Shown: one piece after another, positions 26,316-35,349 of the stretch | How positions within the stretch are numbered: the stretch's first letter is position 1 | How the letters are laid out: the number at the start of each line of letters is the position of its first letter | DNA from: Paenibacillus phytorum | Lineage (GTDB): Bacteria > Bacillota > Bacilli > Paenibacillales > NBRC-103111 | DNA: 64,000 bases | Direction: 5' to 3' | Assembly: GCF_013141715.1 (NCBI RefSeq) | Contig: NZ_WHOA01000190.1 | Span: 85,991-149,990 of the forward strand | Made by a program: the position numbers and the translations under genes | Notes under the pieces: generated by a model | What the model saw: only the letters and a program-made list of their open reading frames with translations | What the model was told of the DNA's origin: nothing | The model's database searches: none

Positions 26316-27620
26316 ATGAGTGAGATATTGGATGTCTGGCTAGGAAAGAGTATGGATTGCGCTTGCGGGTTGCGGCACGAAGTACCGATTAAGCGGATCG
26401 TTATTGAACGAGATGCGCTGACGCAGGTGGCCGGGTATGTAAAAGAAGCCGGCTATGAGGAAGTGACGCTTGTCGCGGACGGGAGGACGTATCAAGCGGC
26501 TGGAGAGAAGCTGCGCGATCTGCTGGAAGCCGCGCAGGTGAAGGTAAGCATCAGCGTGATTCGTGAGAACGCGATGGGGGAAGTGGCGGCCGATGAAGAA
26601 GCGATTGTCCAGGTGATGCTGGACACGCCGCTTTCATCGAAGGTTTTGGTGGCCGTGGGCGCGGGCACCGTCCACGACATCGTGCGCTTCGTAGCGCATC
26701 GCACGAATCGTCCGTTCTTGTCTGTGCCGACGGCGCCGTCCGTGGACGGCTTCGCGTCAGTGGGCGCGCCGCTCATCGTCCGTGGCTTCAAGCAGACGAT
26801 CCCGGCCTGCGCGCCGGAGGCCATCTTCGCCGACCTCGCGGTGCTGGCGAAGGCGCCGCAGGCGATGATCGCAGCCGGCCTAGGCGATATGCTCGGCAAG
26901 CACACGTCGCTGGCCGACTGGTCGCTTGGCCGTGTGCTCCTCGGCGAGCACAACTGCGAGCTGAGCGCTCGGTTGACGCTGGAGGCCGTGGAGCTCTGCA
27001 CGGCTCATTTGGACGAGATCGCGCAGCGCACGGATCTCGGCTTGCTCCGGTTGATGGAAGGCCTGATCCTATCAGGCCTTTCCATGCTCATGGTCGGCCA
27101 CTCGCGGCCGGCCTCCGGGGCTGAGCACCATCTCTCCCACTACTGGGAGATGGTGCTTCTGCAGCAGCGCCGCCGGGCGCTGCTGCACGGCGCGAAGGTC
27201 GGCGTCGCGACCGTGCTCATGGCGCAGCGCTATGAGGCGCTGCAGGGGCTCACGGCCGACGCGGCCGCTGCGCGCCTAGCACAAGGCCATGTCCCCAGTG
27301 AACTTACGGATGCGGATCGCATCCGGCAGGTCTATGGGGACATGGCTGAGATGGTTATCGCCGAGAATTTCCCGGCGAATGGCACGGCTGTTGATGCGCA
27401 GGCGCTGAAGGCGCGCATCGCCGAGAAGTGGGGCGAGGTGCAAGCCATCGCCCGATCGGTCCCTGCCCCAACGCAGCTCATCGCATGGCTCGAGGCCGTG
27501 CAAGGACCGGTGACGCCGGAGCAGCTCGGTGTGGAGCCGGAGCTGGTGGAGGCGTCCCTGCAGGATGCGCTTTTCGTGCGCAACCGATTCACGATCCTAC
27601 GTTTACAGCGTCTGCTGTAG
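26316..27620 (+). CDS. egsA: sn-glycerol-1-phosphate dehydrogenase, EgsA/AraM type
   Basis: A 434-residue NAD(P)H-dependent enzyme that reduces dihydroxyacetone phosphate to sn-glycerol-1-phosphate, the mirror-image backbone used by archaea. In Bacillus the homologue (AraM) feeds PcrB to make heptaprenylglyceryl phosphate. Iron-containing alcohol-dehydrogenase fold marks are visible: VAVGAGTVHDIVRFVAHRT (nucleotide loop), PTAPSVDGFASVGAPLI, and metal ligands in GLGDMLGKHTSLADW, SGAEHHLSHYWEM and LLHGAKVGVATVLMA. ATG 26316 is chosen because AGGAGG lies 9 bp before it. From about 26520 on the gene is far richer in G+C than its neighbours, while the first 200 bp are not, a mosaic look. Confidence 0.9.
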   Translation: MSEILDVWLGKSMDCACGLRHEVPIKRIVIERDALTQVAGYVKEAGYEEVTLVADGRTYQAAGEKLRDLLEAAQVKVSISVIRENAMGEVAADEEAIVQVMLDTPLSSKVLVAVGAGTVHDIVRFVAHRTNRPFLSVPTAPSVDGFASVGAPLIVRGFKQTIPACAPEAIFADLAVLAKAPQAMIAAGLGDMLGKHTSLADWSLGRVLLGEHNCELSARLTLEAVELCTAHLDEIAQRTDLGLLRLMEGLILSGLSMLMVGHSRPASGAEHHLSHYWEMVLLQQRRRALLHGAKVGVATVLMAQRYEALQGLTADAAAARLAQGHVPSELTDADRIRQVYGDMAEMVIAENFPANGTAVDAQALKARIAEKWGEVQAIARSVPAPTQLIAWLEAVQGPVTPEQLGVEPELVEASLQDALFVRNRFTILRLQRLL

Positions 27621-27638
27621 ACGCTTTATCTTTATATA

Positions 27639-27692
27639 AGGCTGTCCCTCAAGTAGATAGATCTACTTACTTGAGGGGCAGTCCTTTTTTTA
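27639..27692 (+). terminator. Intrinsic terminator of egsA
   Basis: The stem CCCTCAAGTA (27646-27655) / TACTTGAGGG (27668-27677) is extended by partly paired GG(C)TG and CAGTCC, with a run of seven T. It is 20-70 bp after the egsA stop. Confidence 0.8.
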
Positions 27693-27720
27693 ATCATCCT
27701 TCTGGTAAGAATCCGAATTG

Positions 27721-27928
27721 GGTCTCAGGGCGAAAACCGCAACTCCATTGGAGCAAATCCAATCAAATGCTCTCTCAAGCTCTGAAAATCGCCATTCCAT
27801 TGGATTTTTTCCAACCAAAGAGCTGATTTATCGTCTTAAGACGGACTTCTATTGGATTTACTCCAATGAAGTGGACTCTTAGGCTGTAAATGGCATGTTT
27901 AGCTATCGTAATTTACTACAATAGCCCA
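27721..27928. repeat. Degenerate 52-bp tandem palindromic array
   Basis: The palindrome ATTGGA-N5-TCCAA(T/C) occurs at 27747, 27799 and 27851, exactly 52 bp apart each time. Flanking bases agree as well: GAAAA(C/T)CGC before the first two, with A.ACG and TTC conserved in the third. A fourth, weaker copy (CTATCGTAATTTACTACAAT, from 27903) follows at 54 bp. No open frame is associated. The region 27929-28143 beyond it holds only the GH4 gene's upstream region, with a -10-like TATACT at 28094-28099. Confidence 0.7.
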
Positions 27929-28143
27929 ATAATTTAGCACATCCAATTACAGGACAATAGGTGGTAAAATTTGGATTGGATACTACCCTGCCGAACTAAA
28001 GCCTTTGCGGATATGTTCATCCTTCGTGCTTGAAAGTGTAAAAAACCACAACCTGACTTAATTTTTGCCATCCCGCAATGTGGAATTGTTCACTATACTG
28101 GTAGCGTATGCAAGACGGTTCCAGGACAAGAAGGAGGGGCAAT

Positions 28144-29529
28144 ATGAAATTTGCTAATGAGAAAGTCAGCGATATCCAAATCGCTTATATTGGTGGAGGC
28201 TCGATGTATTGGGCGAAAAATCTGATTGCCGATCTGGCGCTTGATGGTCAATTGTCGGGCACCATTCGTTTGTTCGATCTTGATTACGGTAAGGCCAAAA
28301 ATAATGAAAAGCTGGGTAATTCGGTTTCCGATTATGCAGAGACGAAATCCAGATGGACTTACAAGGCGTATCCGACGCTCCAAGAGGCGCTTAGCGGATG
28401 CGATTTTGTGTTTATCTCGATCCTTCCCGGAACATTCCGGGAAATGGAATCCGATGTACATGAACCGGAAAAATACGGCATTTATCAGGCCGTTGGCGAT
28501 ACGACTGGACCTGGTGGCCTTGTCAGAGCTCTGCGCACGATTCCCATGTATGTGGAAATAGCACAAGCGATTGAGCGTTTTTCACCGGATGCCTGGGTGT
28601 TCAATTACACGAATCCAATGACGCTCTGTACGCGGACGCTTTTTGAAGTGTTTCCGAAAATTAAAGCACTAGGCTGCTGCCATGAGATTTTCGGTGTGCA
28701 AGGTCTTTTGATTCGTATGCTGCGCGATATGGAAGGAATTGAAGGTGTGCATCGGGATCAAGTCAAAGTGAATGTGCTGGGCATTAATCATTTTACTTGG
28801 ATCGATCAAGCGACGTATCAAAATATGGATTTAATTCCGATGTATCGGAAGTTTGTTGATAAATACTATGAATCCGGATTTGAGCACAACAAAGATGCTT
28901 GGGTCACGAACACCTATACGGCCGCCAACCGCGTGAAGTTTGATCTGTTTCGGCGCTATGGCGTTATTGCAGCGGCAGGTGATCGCCACTTGGCGGAATT
29001 CATGCCTCCTTGGTATTTGAAAGATCCGGAGACGGTTCGTTCATGGAAGTTCGGCTTAACGACGGTACAAAGCCGAGTCGAAAAGCATGCAGCAACGGAG
29101 CTTTTTTACGGTAAGCTGCTACGTTCCGAGGAGAAACTGCCGCTCAAGGCATCAGGAGAAGAAGAGGTCAGACAGTTAAAAGGTCTAATCGGGCTTGAAC
29201 AATTTGTAACCAATATTAACGTTCCAAACGTTGGACAAATGAAGGGAATACCTCTGGGAGCAGTAGTGGAAACGAATGCTGTGTTCTCAGCGAATAGTTT
29301 GCGTCCGGTCTACGCGGGCGAGCTTCCGATGGAAGTTAATAATCTGGTCTTGCAACATACGATGAATCAGGAGCTTATTTTGAAGGCTGCTCTTCAAAAG
29401 GACAAAGACTTAGCATTCAAGGCGTTTATCAACGATCCGCTTGTGAATATCGATATCCACGATGCCGAGGTATTGTTCGATCAAATGCTGCAAAATACGA
29501 AAGCTTATTTGCCAGGATGGAACATCTGA
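28144..29529 (+). CDS. GH4 alpha-glucosidase/alpha-galactosidase (MelA-like)
   Basis: A 461-residue cytoplasmic enzyme of glycoside hydrolase family 4, which cleaves by an NAD+- and Mn2+-dependent oxidation-elimination route. It has the N-terminal Rossmann motif AYIGGGSMYWAKNLIADLAL, the block VGDTTGPGGLVRALRT, FNYTNPMTLCTRTL (sugar and NAD contact), CCHEIFG with the metal-binding Cys, and GINHFTWI with the metal-binding His. The Cys-His-Glu pattern CHE fits the alpha-galactosidase/alpha-glucosidase/alpha-glucuronidase branch; MelA-like use is favoured by the two GH36-type genes in the same operon. GAAGGAGG precedes the ATG; the frame opens further upstream but without a site. Confidence 0.88.
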   Translation: MKFANEKVSDIQIAYIGGGSMYWAKNLIADLALDGQLSGTIRLFDLDYGKAKNNEKLGNSVSDYAETKSRWTYKAYPTLQEALSGCDFVFISILPGTFREMESDVHEPEKYGIYQAVGDTTGPGGLVRALRTIPMYVEIAQAIERFSPDAWVFNYTNPMTLCTRTLFEVFPKIKALGCCHEIFGVQGLLIRMLRDMEGIEGVHRDQVKVNVLGINHFTWIDQATYQNMDLIPMYRKFVDKYYESGFEHNKDAWVTNTYTAANRVKFDLFRRYGVIAAAGDRHLAEFMPPWYLKDPETVRSWKFGLTTVQSRVEKHAATELFYGKLLRSEEKLPLKASGEEEVRQLKGLIGLEQFVTNINVPNVGQMKGIPLGAVVETNAVFSANSLRPVYAGELPMEVNNLVLQHTMNQELILKAALQKDKDLAFKAFINDPLVNIDIHDAEVLFDQMLQNTKAYLPGWNI

Positions 29530-29542
29530 TGGCGGGCCGGCC

Positions 29543-30925
29543 ATGAGTGCAGGATTAGAGTTATACAGCGAATCCGCCTCCATTGATCCGCATGATGATA
29601 AGGCCGTTCGCCGGATGATTTTCAAACTGGCAGGTCCATCTTTGACGGAAATGCTGCTCATGAATATGACCCAAATGGTGATGATGATCCTGGTTGGACA
29701 CCTTGGGGCCATTGCCGTGGCGGCTGTGGGCTTAACAAGCCAACCTTATTTATTACTGACTGTCCTTTTTGCAGCGCTCAATACGGGTACAACGGTTATC
29801 GTCGCCCGTTCCACGGGAGCGGGGAAGATGGGGGATGCGAATCTGGCCGCAGGGCAATCGCTTCTGCTCGGTACCGTCCTGTCTGTCCTTATTGTAGCGC
29901 TTGGAGTCACCTTTGCGGAGAGCATGCTCCATTTGATGGGAGCCAGCGCTGAGGTGGTTCAATATGGATTGCCATATGCGAAATTAATGTTTTTCTCCAT
30001 TGGCTTCTCCTCTATATCGTCAGCTTTATCCGCAATTCTGCGAGGAGCGGGAGACACACGGACTCCGATGAAAATCAACGTGATGTCAGGATGCGTCAAT
30101 GTTATCCTCGGGTTCGTGTTGATTTACAGTCACCTCGATTTTCCGCAAATGGGCATTACGGGGGCGGCCATCGCTACCTTAGTGGTCCAGACCGGGTCTA
30201 TGATTTGCTTTATAGCCGTCATGTTCAGCGGAAGATTTGCCGTCCGTATTGGCTGGTCAGATATAAGCCGATTGGATAAGGCTATGATCAGCCGCATGTT
30301 GAAGATAGGGATACCGAGCAGTCTTGAGCAGCTTATTATGCGATTAGGGATTATGACGTTTGTGAAAATCTGTGCTGGACTTGGGACCGTTGCCGTCGCG
30401 GCATCACAGATTGTAACGAGCATAATCGGGATATCGTTTATGCCAGGTGCTGCTTTTGCCATCGCAGCCTCTACGCTAGTTGGGCAAACCCTAGGCGTTA
30501 GCAAACCTGATCTGGCCGAACGTTATGTGTGGCAAGTCAGAAAGTACGGCATGTTCGTGGCCGGGTTTATGGGAGCGCTTTTCATCTTGCTTGCTCCCCT
30601 TATCCTCATGCTATATACGAATGACGAGACGATCATTCGCGAAGGGGCTTGGGCACTTCGGATCGTAGGTTTTATCCAAGTTTCTCAAATTTCGCAATTT
30701 GTTCTTGGAGGAGCGTTAAGAGGAGCAGGAGATACCCGGTACCCCTTATATTCGACATTCATTGGCGTGTGGGGAATTAGGGTTGTGCTTAGTTATTTAT
30801 TTGTTTACGTCTTTCATTGGGGCATGATCGGTTTATGGAGTGCCGTTGCTTGTGATCAATTTCTTAGGTCTAATTTGATTTATTTTAGGTTCAAACGCGG
30901 GGCTTGGAAGCATCTAAAGATTTAA
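29543..30925 (+). CDS. MATE-family efflux transporter
   Basis: A 460-residue 12-helix carrier of the multidrug and toxic compound extrusion family, driven by Na+ or H+. The two related halves each show MATE repeats: LLMNMTQMVMMILVGHLGAI in helix 1 and SSLEQLIMRLGIMTFVKICA in helix 7, plus GAGDTRTPMKINVMS and GAGDTRYPLYSTFIG as matching loops after helices 5-6 and 11. ATG 29543 lies only 13 bp after the GH4 stop with no good ribosome site, so translation probably depends on the upstream gene. A MATE carrier between two galactosidases is unusual; it may export a by-product or be unrelated to sugar. Confidence 0.88.
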   Translation: MSAGLELYSESASIDPHDDKAVRRMIFKLAGPSLTEMLLMNMTQMVMMILVGHLGAIAVAAVGLTSQPYLLLTVLFAALNTGTTVIVARSTGAGKMGDANLAAGQSLLLGTVLSVLIVALGVTFAESMLHLMGASAEVVQYGLPYAKLMFFSIGFSSISSALSAILRGAGDTRTPMKINVMSGCVNVILGFVLIYSHLDFPQMGITGAAIATLVVQTGSMICFIAVMFSGRFAVRIGWSDISRLDKAMISRMLKIGIPSSLEQLIMRLGIMTFVKICAGLGTVAVAASQIVTSIIGISFMPGAAFAIAASTLVGQTLGVSKPDLAERYVWQVRKYGMFVAGFMGALFILLAPLILMLYTNDETIIREGAWALRIVGFIQVSQISQFVLGGALRGAGDTRYPLYSTFIGVWGIRVVLSYLFVYVFHWGMIGLWSAVACDQFLRSNLIYFRFKRGAWKHLKI

Positions 30926-30949
30926 TACGCAAAAAGGAGACGCGGAATA

Positions 30950-33160
30950 ATGGGGATTGTGTACGATTCGAATTCGCAAACTTTCCATCTTCAAGGGAAG
31001 TCATCGAGCTATATCATGCAGCTGATCAAATCCAAATATTTGGCTCACGTTCATTGGGGACGCCAAATACGGGGAACCAATCCGGGGAATTTGCTCGCTA
31101 TAAGACGTCGCTGCTCTTTCTCTCCGTCCACGGATCCGAATGATCTTACGCTGTCTTTGGACACATTGCCGCAGGAGTTTCCGGCATATGGTGGCAGTGA
31201 CTTTCGCGTTCCAGCCTATCAGGTTCAGTTGGAAGACGGAACGACGGTCAGCGAACTCGTCTATGAGTCCCACCGAATTTACGCGGGAAAAACACCGTTA
31301 GAGGGATTGCCTTCCACCTATACGGAGGATGACAGCGAAGCGGAGAGTATCGATATCGTATTGGTCGATAGGGCGATCGGATTGAAGGCCATTCTCACGT
31401 ATACCGTATTTCGTGATTTGGATGCGATAACCCGGTCTGTGCGATTTGTAAATGTGGGTAATCAATCGATCAAGCTGCTTCGAGCATTAAGCTTGGGTAT
31501 CGATATATCCCACAGCGATTTCGATATGCTTCATTTATCAGGCACATGGGCGCGTGAACGTCATATCGAAAGACGCCCCATTCTAACAGGCGGGTCTGTC
31601 ATTGAGAGCCGCCGGGGGTCTAGCAGCCATTCGCTCAACCCATTTATGGCCCTGCTTTCCAAGCAAGCGGATGAAGACCAAGGAGATGCCTACGGATTCA
31701 GTCTTGTCTACAGCGGCAGCTTTGTTGCTCAAGCAGAAGTGGATCCTTATGGAACGACCCGTGTAGTGATGGGCATCAACTCGTTTGATTTTTCTTGGCT
31801 TTTGGAGCCTGGACAAACCTTCCAAACGCCGGAGGCGGTTCTCGTCTATTCCTCGGAAGGAATCGGCGGGATGTCGCGCACGTATCACAAGCTGTATCGC
31901 ACACGGTTATGCCGTGGACAATTCCGGGATCGTCACAGGCCGATTCTCATCAACAACTGGGAAGCCACCTATTTTAATTTCAACGCGGATAAAATTGAAG
32001 AGCTTGCGCGAGTTGGCAAAGAGCTCGGTTTAGAGCTTTTAGTGCTGGACGACGGTTGGTTTGGTAAGCGAGACAACGATAAAAGCTCGCTCGGAGATTG
32101 GTTCGTTGATCGTAACAAGCTCCCACAAGGCATGCCGGATTTGGTAAGCCGAGTGAAGCAGCAAGAGCTGGAGTTCGGTCTATGGTTTGAACCTGAAATG
32201 GTATCCCCGGACAGCGACCTGTATCGGGCCCATCCCGACTGGTGTTTGCACGTGCCTGGCCGGAGGAGAACTGAAGCGAGGCAGCAGCTGATTCTCGATT
32301 ATTCACGTCAAGATGTAAGAGACTACACCGTAACAGTCATCACCGATATTCTTGCGAGCAGTCCCATCACCTATGTGAAATGGGATATGAACCGCAATAT
32401 GACGGAAATCGGTTCCGCCAAGCTCCCGCCAGAGCGGCAGCGTGAAACGGCTCATCGTTATATGTTGGGGCTGTATGACGTGTTGGAGCGGATAACTTCC
32501 GCGTTTCCGAGTGTATTGTTCGAAAGCTGTTCCGGAGGTGGCGGGCGGTTCGATCCTGGAATGCTCTACTATATGCCGCAGACGTGGACGAGCGATAATA
32601 CGGATGCGGTAGAACGGCTAAAAATTCAATACGGCACAAGTATTGTGTACCCGATCAGCACCATGGGCGCTCATGTTTCCGCAGTCCCTAACCATCAGGT
32701 GCACCGTACGACGCCGCTCGATATGCGGGGAAATGTAGCAATGTCGGGTAATTTCGGTTATGAGCTGGATTTGACCGCATTTACGGAAGCGGAAAGGGAA
32801 GCCGTGAAGAAGCAAACTGCGCTTTATAAACAATTGCGGCCGCTGATCCAATTCGGCGAATTCTACCGTTTGATCAGCCCGTTTGAACACGTTAGCGCTG
32901 CTTGGATGTTTGTTTCCGAAGATAAGAAGGAAGCGTTGGTTGCTTTTTTCCAAGTGCTGTCAGAGCCGAACGCACCGCTCAGGAAGCTGCGATTAAAGGG
33001 GTTAGCGGCAGAGAACAATTACTTACTGAACGATGCCGAAGACCAGGGCGATGGTGTGGAAATCTTTGGCGGGGATGAGCTTATGCATGTGGGTCTAAAT
33101 TTGCCGATCTGGAAAGGCGATTTCCAAAGCCGCCTTTACCGCTTGGAAATGGAGGAATAA
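30950..33160 (+). CDS. GH36 alpha-galactosidase
   Basis: A 736-residue retaining alpha-galactosidase, the usual length for tetrameric bacterial GH36 enzymes such as AgaA, with no signal peptide. An N-terminal beta-domain precedes a TIM barrel with LELLVLDDGWFGKRDNDKSS, FGLWFEPEMVSPDSDLY and the nucleophile Asp in ITYVKWDMNRNMTE. The acid/base Asp sits in WTSDNTDAVERL after ESCSGGGGRFDPGMLYYMP (seen here in part). It would hydrolyse melibiose, raffinose or stachyose after import. AAAGGAG lies upstream of the ATG. The next gene, a cupin, begins 4 bp after its stop. Confidence 0.93.
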   Translation: MGIVYDSNSQTFHLQGKSSSYIMQLIKSKYLAHVHWGRQIRGTNPGNLLAIRRRCSFSPSTDPNDLTLSLDTLPQEFPAYGGSDFRVPAYQVQLEDGTTVSELVYESHRIYAGKTPLEGLPSTYTEDDSEAESIDIVLVDRAIGLKAILTYTVFRDLDAITRSVRFVNVGNQSIKLLRALSLGIDISHSDFDMLHLSGTWARERHIERRPILTGGSVIESRRGSSSHSLNPFMALLSKQADEDQGDAYGFSLVYSGSFVAQAEVDPYGTTRVVMGINSFDFSWLLEPGQTFQTPEAVLVYSSEGIGGMSRTYHKLYRTRLCRGQFRDRHRPILINNWEATYFNFNADKIEELARVGKELGLELLVLDDGWFGKRDNDKSSLGDWFVDRNKLPQGMPDLVSRVKQQELEFGLWFEPEMVSPDSDLYRAHPDWCLHVPGRRRTEARQQLILDYSRQDVRDYTVTVITDILASSPITYVKWDMNRNMTEIGSAKLPPERQRETAHRYMLGLYDVLERITSAFPSVLFESCSGGGGRFDPGMLYYMPQTWTSDNTDAVERLKIQYGTSIVYPISTMGAHVSAVPNHQVHRTTPLDMRGNVAMSGNFGYELDLTAFTEAEREAVKKQTALYKQLRPLIQFGEFYRLISPFEHVSAAWMFVSEDKKEALVAFFQVLSEPNAPLRKLRLKGLAAENNYLLNDAEDQGDGVEIFGGDELMHVGLNLPIWKGDFQSRLYRLEMEE

Positions 33161-33164
33161 CAAG

Positions 33165-33536
33165 ATGAAAAAGCTGCGTTTGAGCGATTTACAGGATAAG
33201 AATAACGGCCACATTTTGCAGGATGTATTACCAGGTGCTTATTTATCTTCAGGAGGTCTTTCTTTCGCGAAACGGGGAGAGCGCAGTCATACAAATGATG
33301 GACCGGGTGGAAGGGACTATCATGTCCACGGAGATTGTGAAGCGTTCATTATTTTGCAGGGAACTGGAACGATGGAAATTAACGGTGAGCATATTCCGGT
33401 GACAACCGGGGATATCGTGATTGTTGAACCAGGTGAGGATCATCACCTTAATTCGAGTGAGGACGACCCGATTGTCACCGTGTGGTGTCATGCAGGCCCG
33501 AATCGTCATAAGAATCAGCAGGAGGACGCAGTATGA
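33165..33536 (+). CDS. Small cupin-domain protein
   Basis: A 123-residue single-domain cupin. Cupin motif 1 appears as RDYHVHGDCEAFIILQGTG (metal ligands His, His, Glu) and motif 2 as PGEDHHLNSS (His). This gives a full four-ligand metal site. Its location between two alpha-galactosidase genes, with a 4-bp gap before and a 4-bp ATGA overlap after, implies a role in the same pathway, for example sugar binding, sugar isomerisation or ligand sensing; no specific activity can be assigned. GGAGG precedes the ATG. Confidence 0.82.
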   Translation: MKKLRLSDLQDKNNGHILQDVLPGAYLSSGGLSFAKRGERSHTNDGPGGRDYHVHGDCEAFIILQGTGTMEINGEHIPVTTGDIVIVEPGEDHHLNSSEDDPIVTVWCHAGPNRHKNQQEDAV

Positions 33537-35311
33537 ACAAAATCATAAACACGGATACTCATACCTTTACTTTATCGGGTGAGGATCATGGGTTTACCGT
33601 CACGCTGTTTACGAAAAAGCTGCAAGAGGGAATCGATCTCATCACGCTACAATTTGAAGCGGAGGAGGCGCTGACGCCTCCCGTTTTTACGTTTGGTTGG
33701 TCGCATCCTGCCTGTGATATTCAAGGCAGCTGGCATCCGGCCCAGGACCGAAATAAGAGCTTTAAGGCCGACTGGATGCGCACGTTACGTTCCAATGCGG
33801 CTGCGTCTGCTCCGGTTTATTCCTTGTTTAATAGCGTGGGTCGCAATAGGCTGACATTTGCTTATTCGGATGCACTTAACACGGTGCACTATTCGGGAGG
33901 TATTAGCGAGGAAACGGCTGATTTCCATTGCCGCGTTCAATTGTTTACAGAAACGACCGCACCTTTCACATCATATGAGGCAAAGCTTCTCGTAGATACG
34001 AGAGATATTCCTTATTATGAAAGCCTTCAGGGCGTTCAAGAGTGGTGGAGCGCCATGTCGGAATATCGTCCGGCGTTCGTTCCTGCGGCTGCCAAAGAAC
34101 CGATGTATTCGACCTGGTACAGTATGCATCAGAATGTAACAGACGCACATATCGAGGAGCAGTGCCGCTTGGCCAAGAAGCTGGGGATGGAAGCTGTCAT
34201 TGTGGACGACGGCTGGCAGACGTCAGATAACCAACGAGGATATGCCTACTGCGGCGATTGGGAGACATTTGAGGGCAAGTTCCCCGATATGAAGCGGCAT
34301 GTTGATGCGGTTCATGAGCTGGGCATGAAATTTATCCTCTGGTACTCGGTACCTTTTATCGGTAAATACAGTAAGGTGTGGGATCGATTCAAAGATAAGA
34401 TTCTGCGATTTAACGAAAATCATGGGGCAGCCGTGCTCGATCCGAGATACCCTGATGTTCGAGAGTATATCATAAATAAATATGAAGAAGCGGTGAAAGA
34501 ATGGGGCTTGGACGGCTTCAAGCTTGATTTCATTGATACGTTCTATTCGCCGGAGCTTCAGCTTCCCTCAATAGTCCCCGGCAAGGATTATGAGTCCATA
34601 CCTGAAGCCGTTGACCGTCTATTGACGGACTCTATCGGTAGATTGAGAGAATTGAACCCCGATATCATGATCGAATTCCGCCAGATGTATATCGGTCCTG
34701 CCATGCGCAAATACGGCAATATGTTCCGTGCAGCCGATTGTCCGAACGACAGCATCCAGAACCGAGTGCGTACGTTGGACATCAGGCTGATTTGCGGAGA
34801 TACCGCTGCTCATGCGGATATGATCATGTGGCATCCGGAGGAACCCGTGGAAAGCGCAGCCTTACAGTTAATTAATTGTCTATTTTCGGTGCCTCAAGTA
34901 TCGGTCCTCTTGGATAAGCTGCCTGCTAATCATTTGAGGATGCTCGAATACTGGCTTTCCTTCTGGAAGGAGAACCGTGATCTGTTGTTAGACGGCCCGA
35001 TTGAGCCTATGAATCCGGAGCTGTTGTATCCGCTAGTCCGTGCCTTTAAAGAGGATAGAGGGATTATTGTCGCTTATCATGAGCGAATTGTGCCAATAGA
35101 TGCAGGAGCGCCAGTGTCCGAGTGGACTTTGGTGAACGGTAGAAGACAGGATGGACTCTATCTAGAGGTAACTGGTGAAGTTGGAGCAGCGAAAGTAATT
35201 ATTAAAAATTGCTGCGGAGACATTGTAGAGGAGCTGTCTGCCATGTTGACTACAGGCATTCATAAGCTTGCGGTTCCAGCTTCAGGTCTTGCAACTATCT
35301 CCATTTTATAG
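33533..35311 (+). CDS. Second clan-D alpha-galactosidase-like glycosidase
   Basis: A 592-residue GH36-like enzyme, shorter and clearly different from the GH36 at 30950. The TIM barrel has MYSTWYSMHQNVTDAHIEEQ, EAVIVDDGWQT, KFILWYSVPFIGKYS and the likely nucleophile Asp in WGLDGFKLDFIDTF. A second acidic site may be in FRAADCPNDSIQNRVR. It lacks the GGGGRFDPG block of the classical enzyme. The substrate may be another alpha-galactoside, for example branched or N-acetylated. Its start overlaps the cupin stop by 4 bp (ATGA) with AGGAGG before it. Two alpha-galactosidases of different build, plus a GH4, in one operon suggest several linkages are handled. Confidence 0.82.
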   Translation: MNKIINTDTHTFTLSGEDHGFTVTLFTKKLQEGIDLITLQFEAEEALTPPVFTFGWSHPACDIQGSWHPAQDRNKSFKADWMRTLRSNAAASAPVYSLFNSVGRNRLTFAYSDALNTVHYSGGISEETADFHCRVQLFTETTAPFTSYEAKLLVDTRDIPYYESLQGVQEWWSAMSEYRPAFVPAAAKEPMYSTWYSMHQNVTDAHIEEQCRLAKKLGMEAVIVDDGWQTSDNQRGYAYCGDWETFEGKFPDMKRHVDAVHELGMKFILWYSVPFIGKYSKVWDRFKDKILRFNENHGAAVLDPRYPDVREYIINKYEEAVKEWGLDGFKLDFIDTFYSPELQLPSIVPGKDYESIPEAVDRLLTDSIGRLRELNPDIMIEFRQMYIGPAMRKYGNMFRAADCPNDSIQNRVRTLDIRLICGDTAAHADMIMWHPEEPVESAALQLINCLFSVPQVSVLLDKLPANHLRMLEYWLSFWKENRDLLLDGPIEPMNPELLYPLVRAFKEDRGIIVAYHERIVPIDAGAPVSEWTLVNGRRQDGLYLEVTGEVGAAKVIIKNCCGDIVEELSAMLTTGIHKLAVPASGLATISIL

Positions 35312-35349
35312 AACCGGAAATGATAGCACGCACATTAGGAGGATCATCG

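Noticed and set aside
26492..27592. Several long minus-strand frames opposite egsA
   Set aside because: High G+C removes stop codons by chance; the frames lack ribosome sites and the plus strand encodes an intact enzyme.
27721..27928. Possible CRISPR array
   Set aside because: The period is regular, but the conserved part is a degenerate palindrome, the stretches between copies are also related, and no cas gene is in the window.
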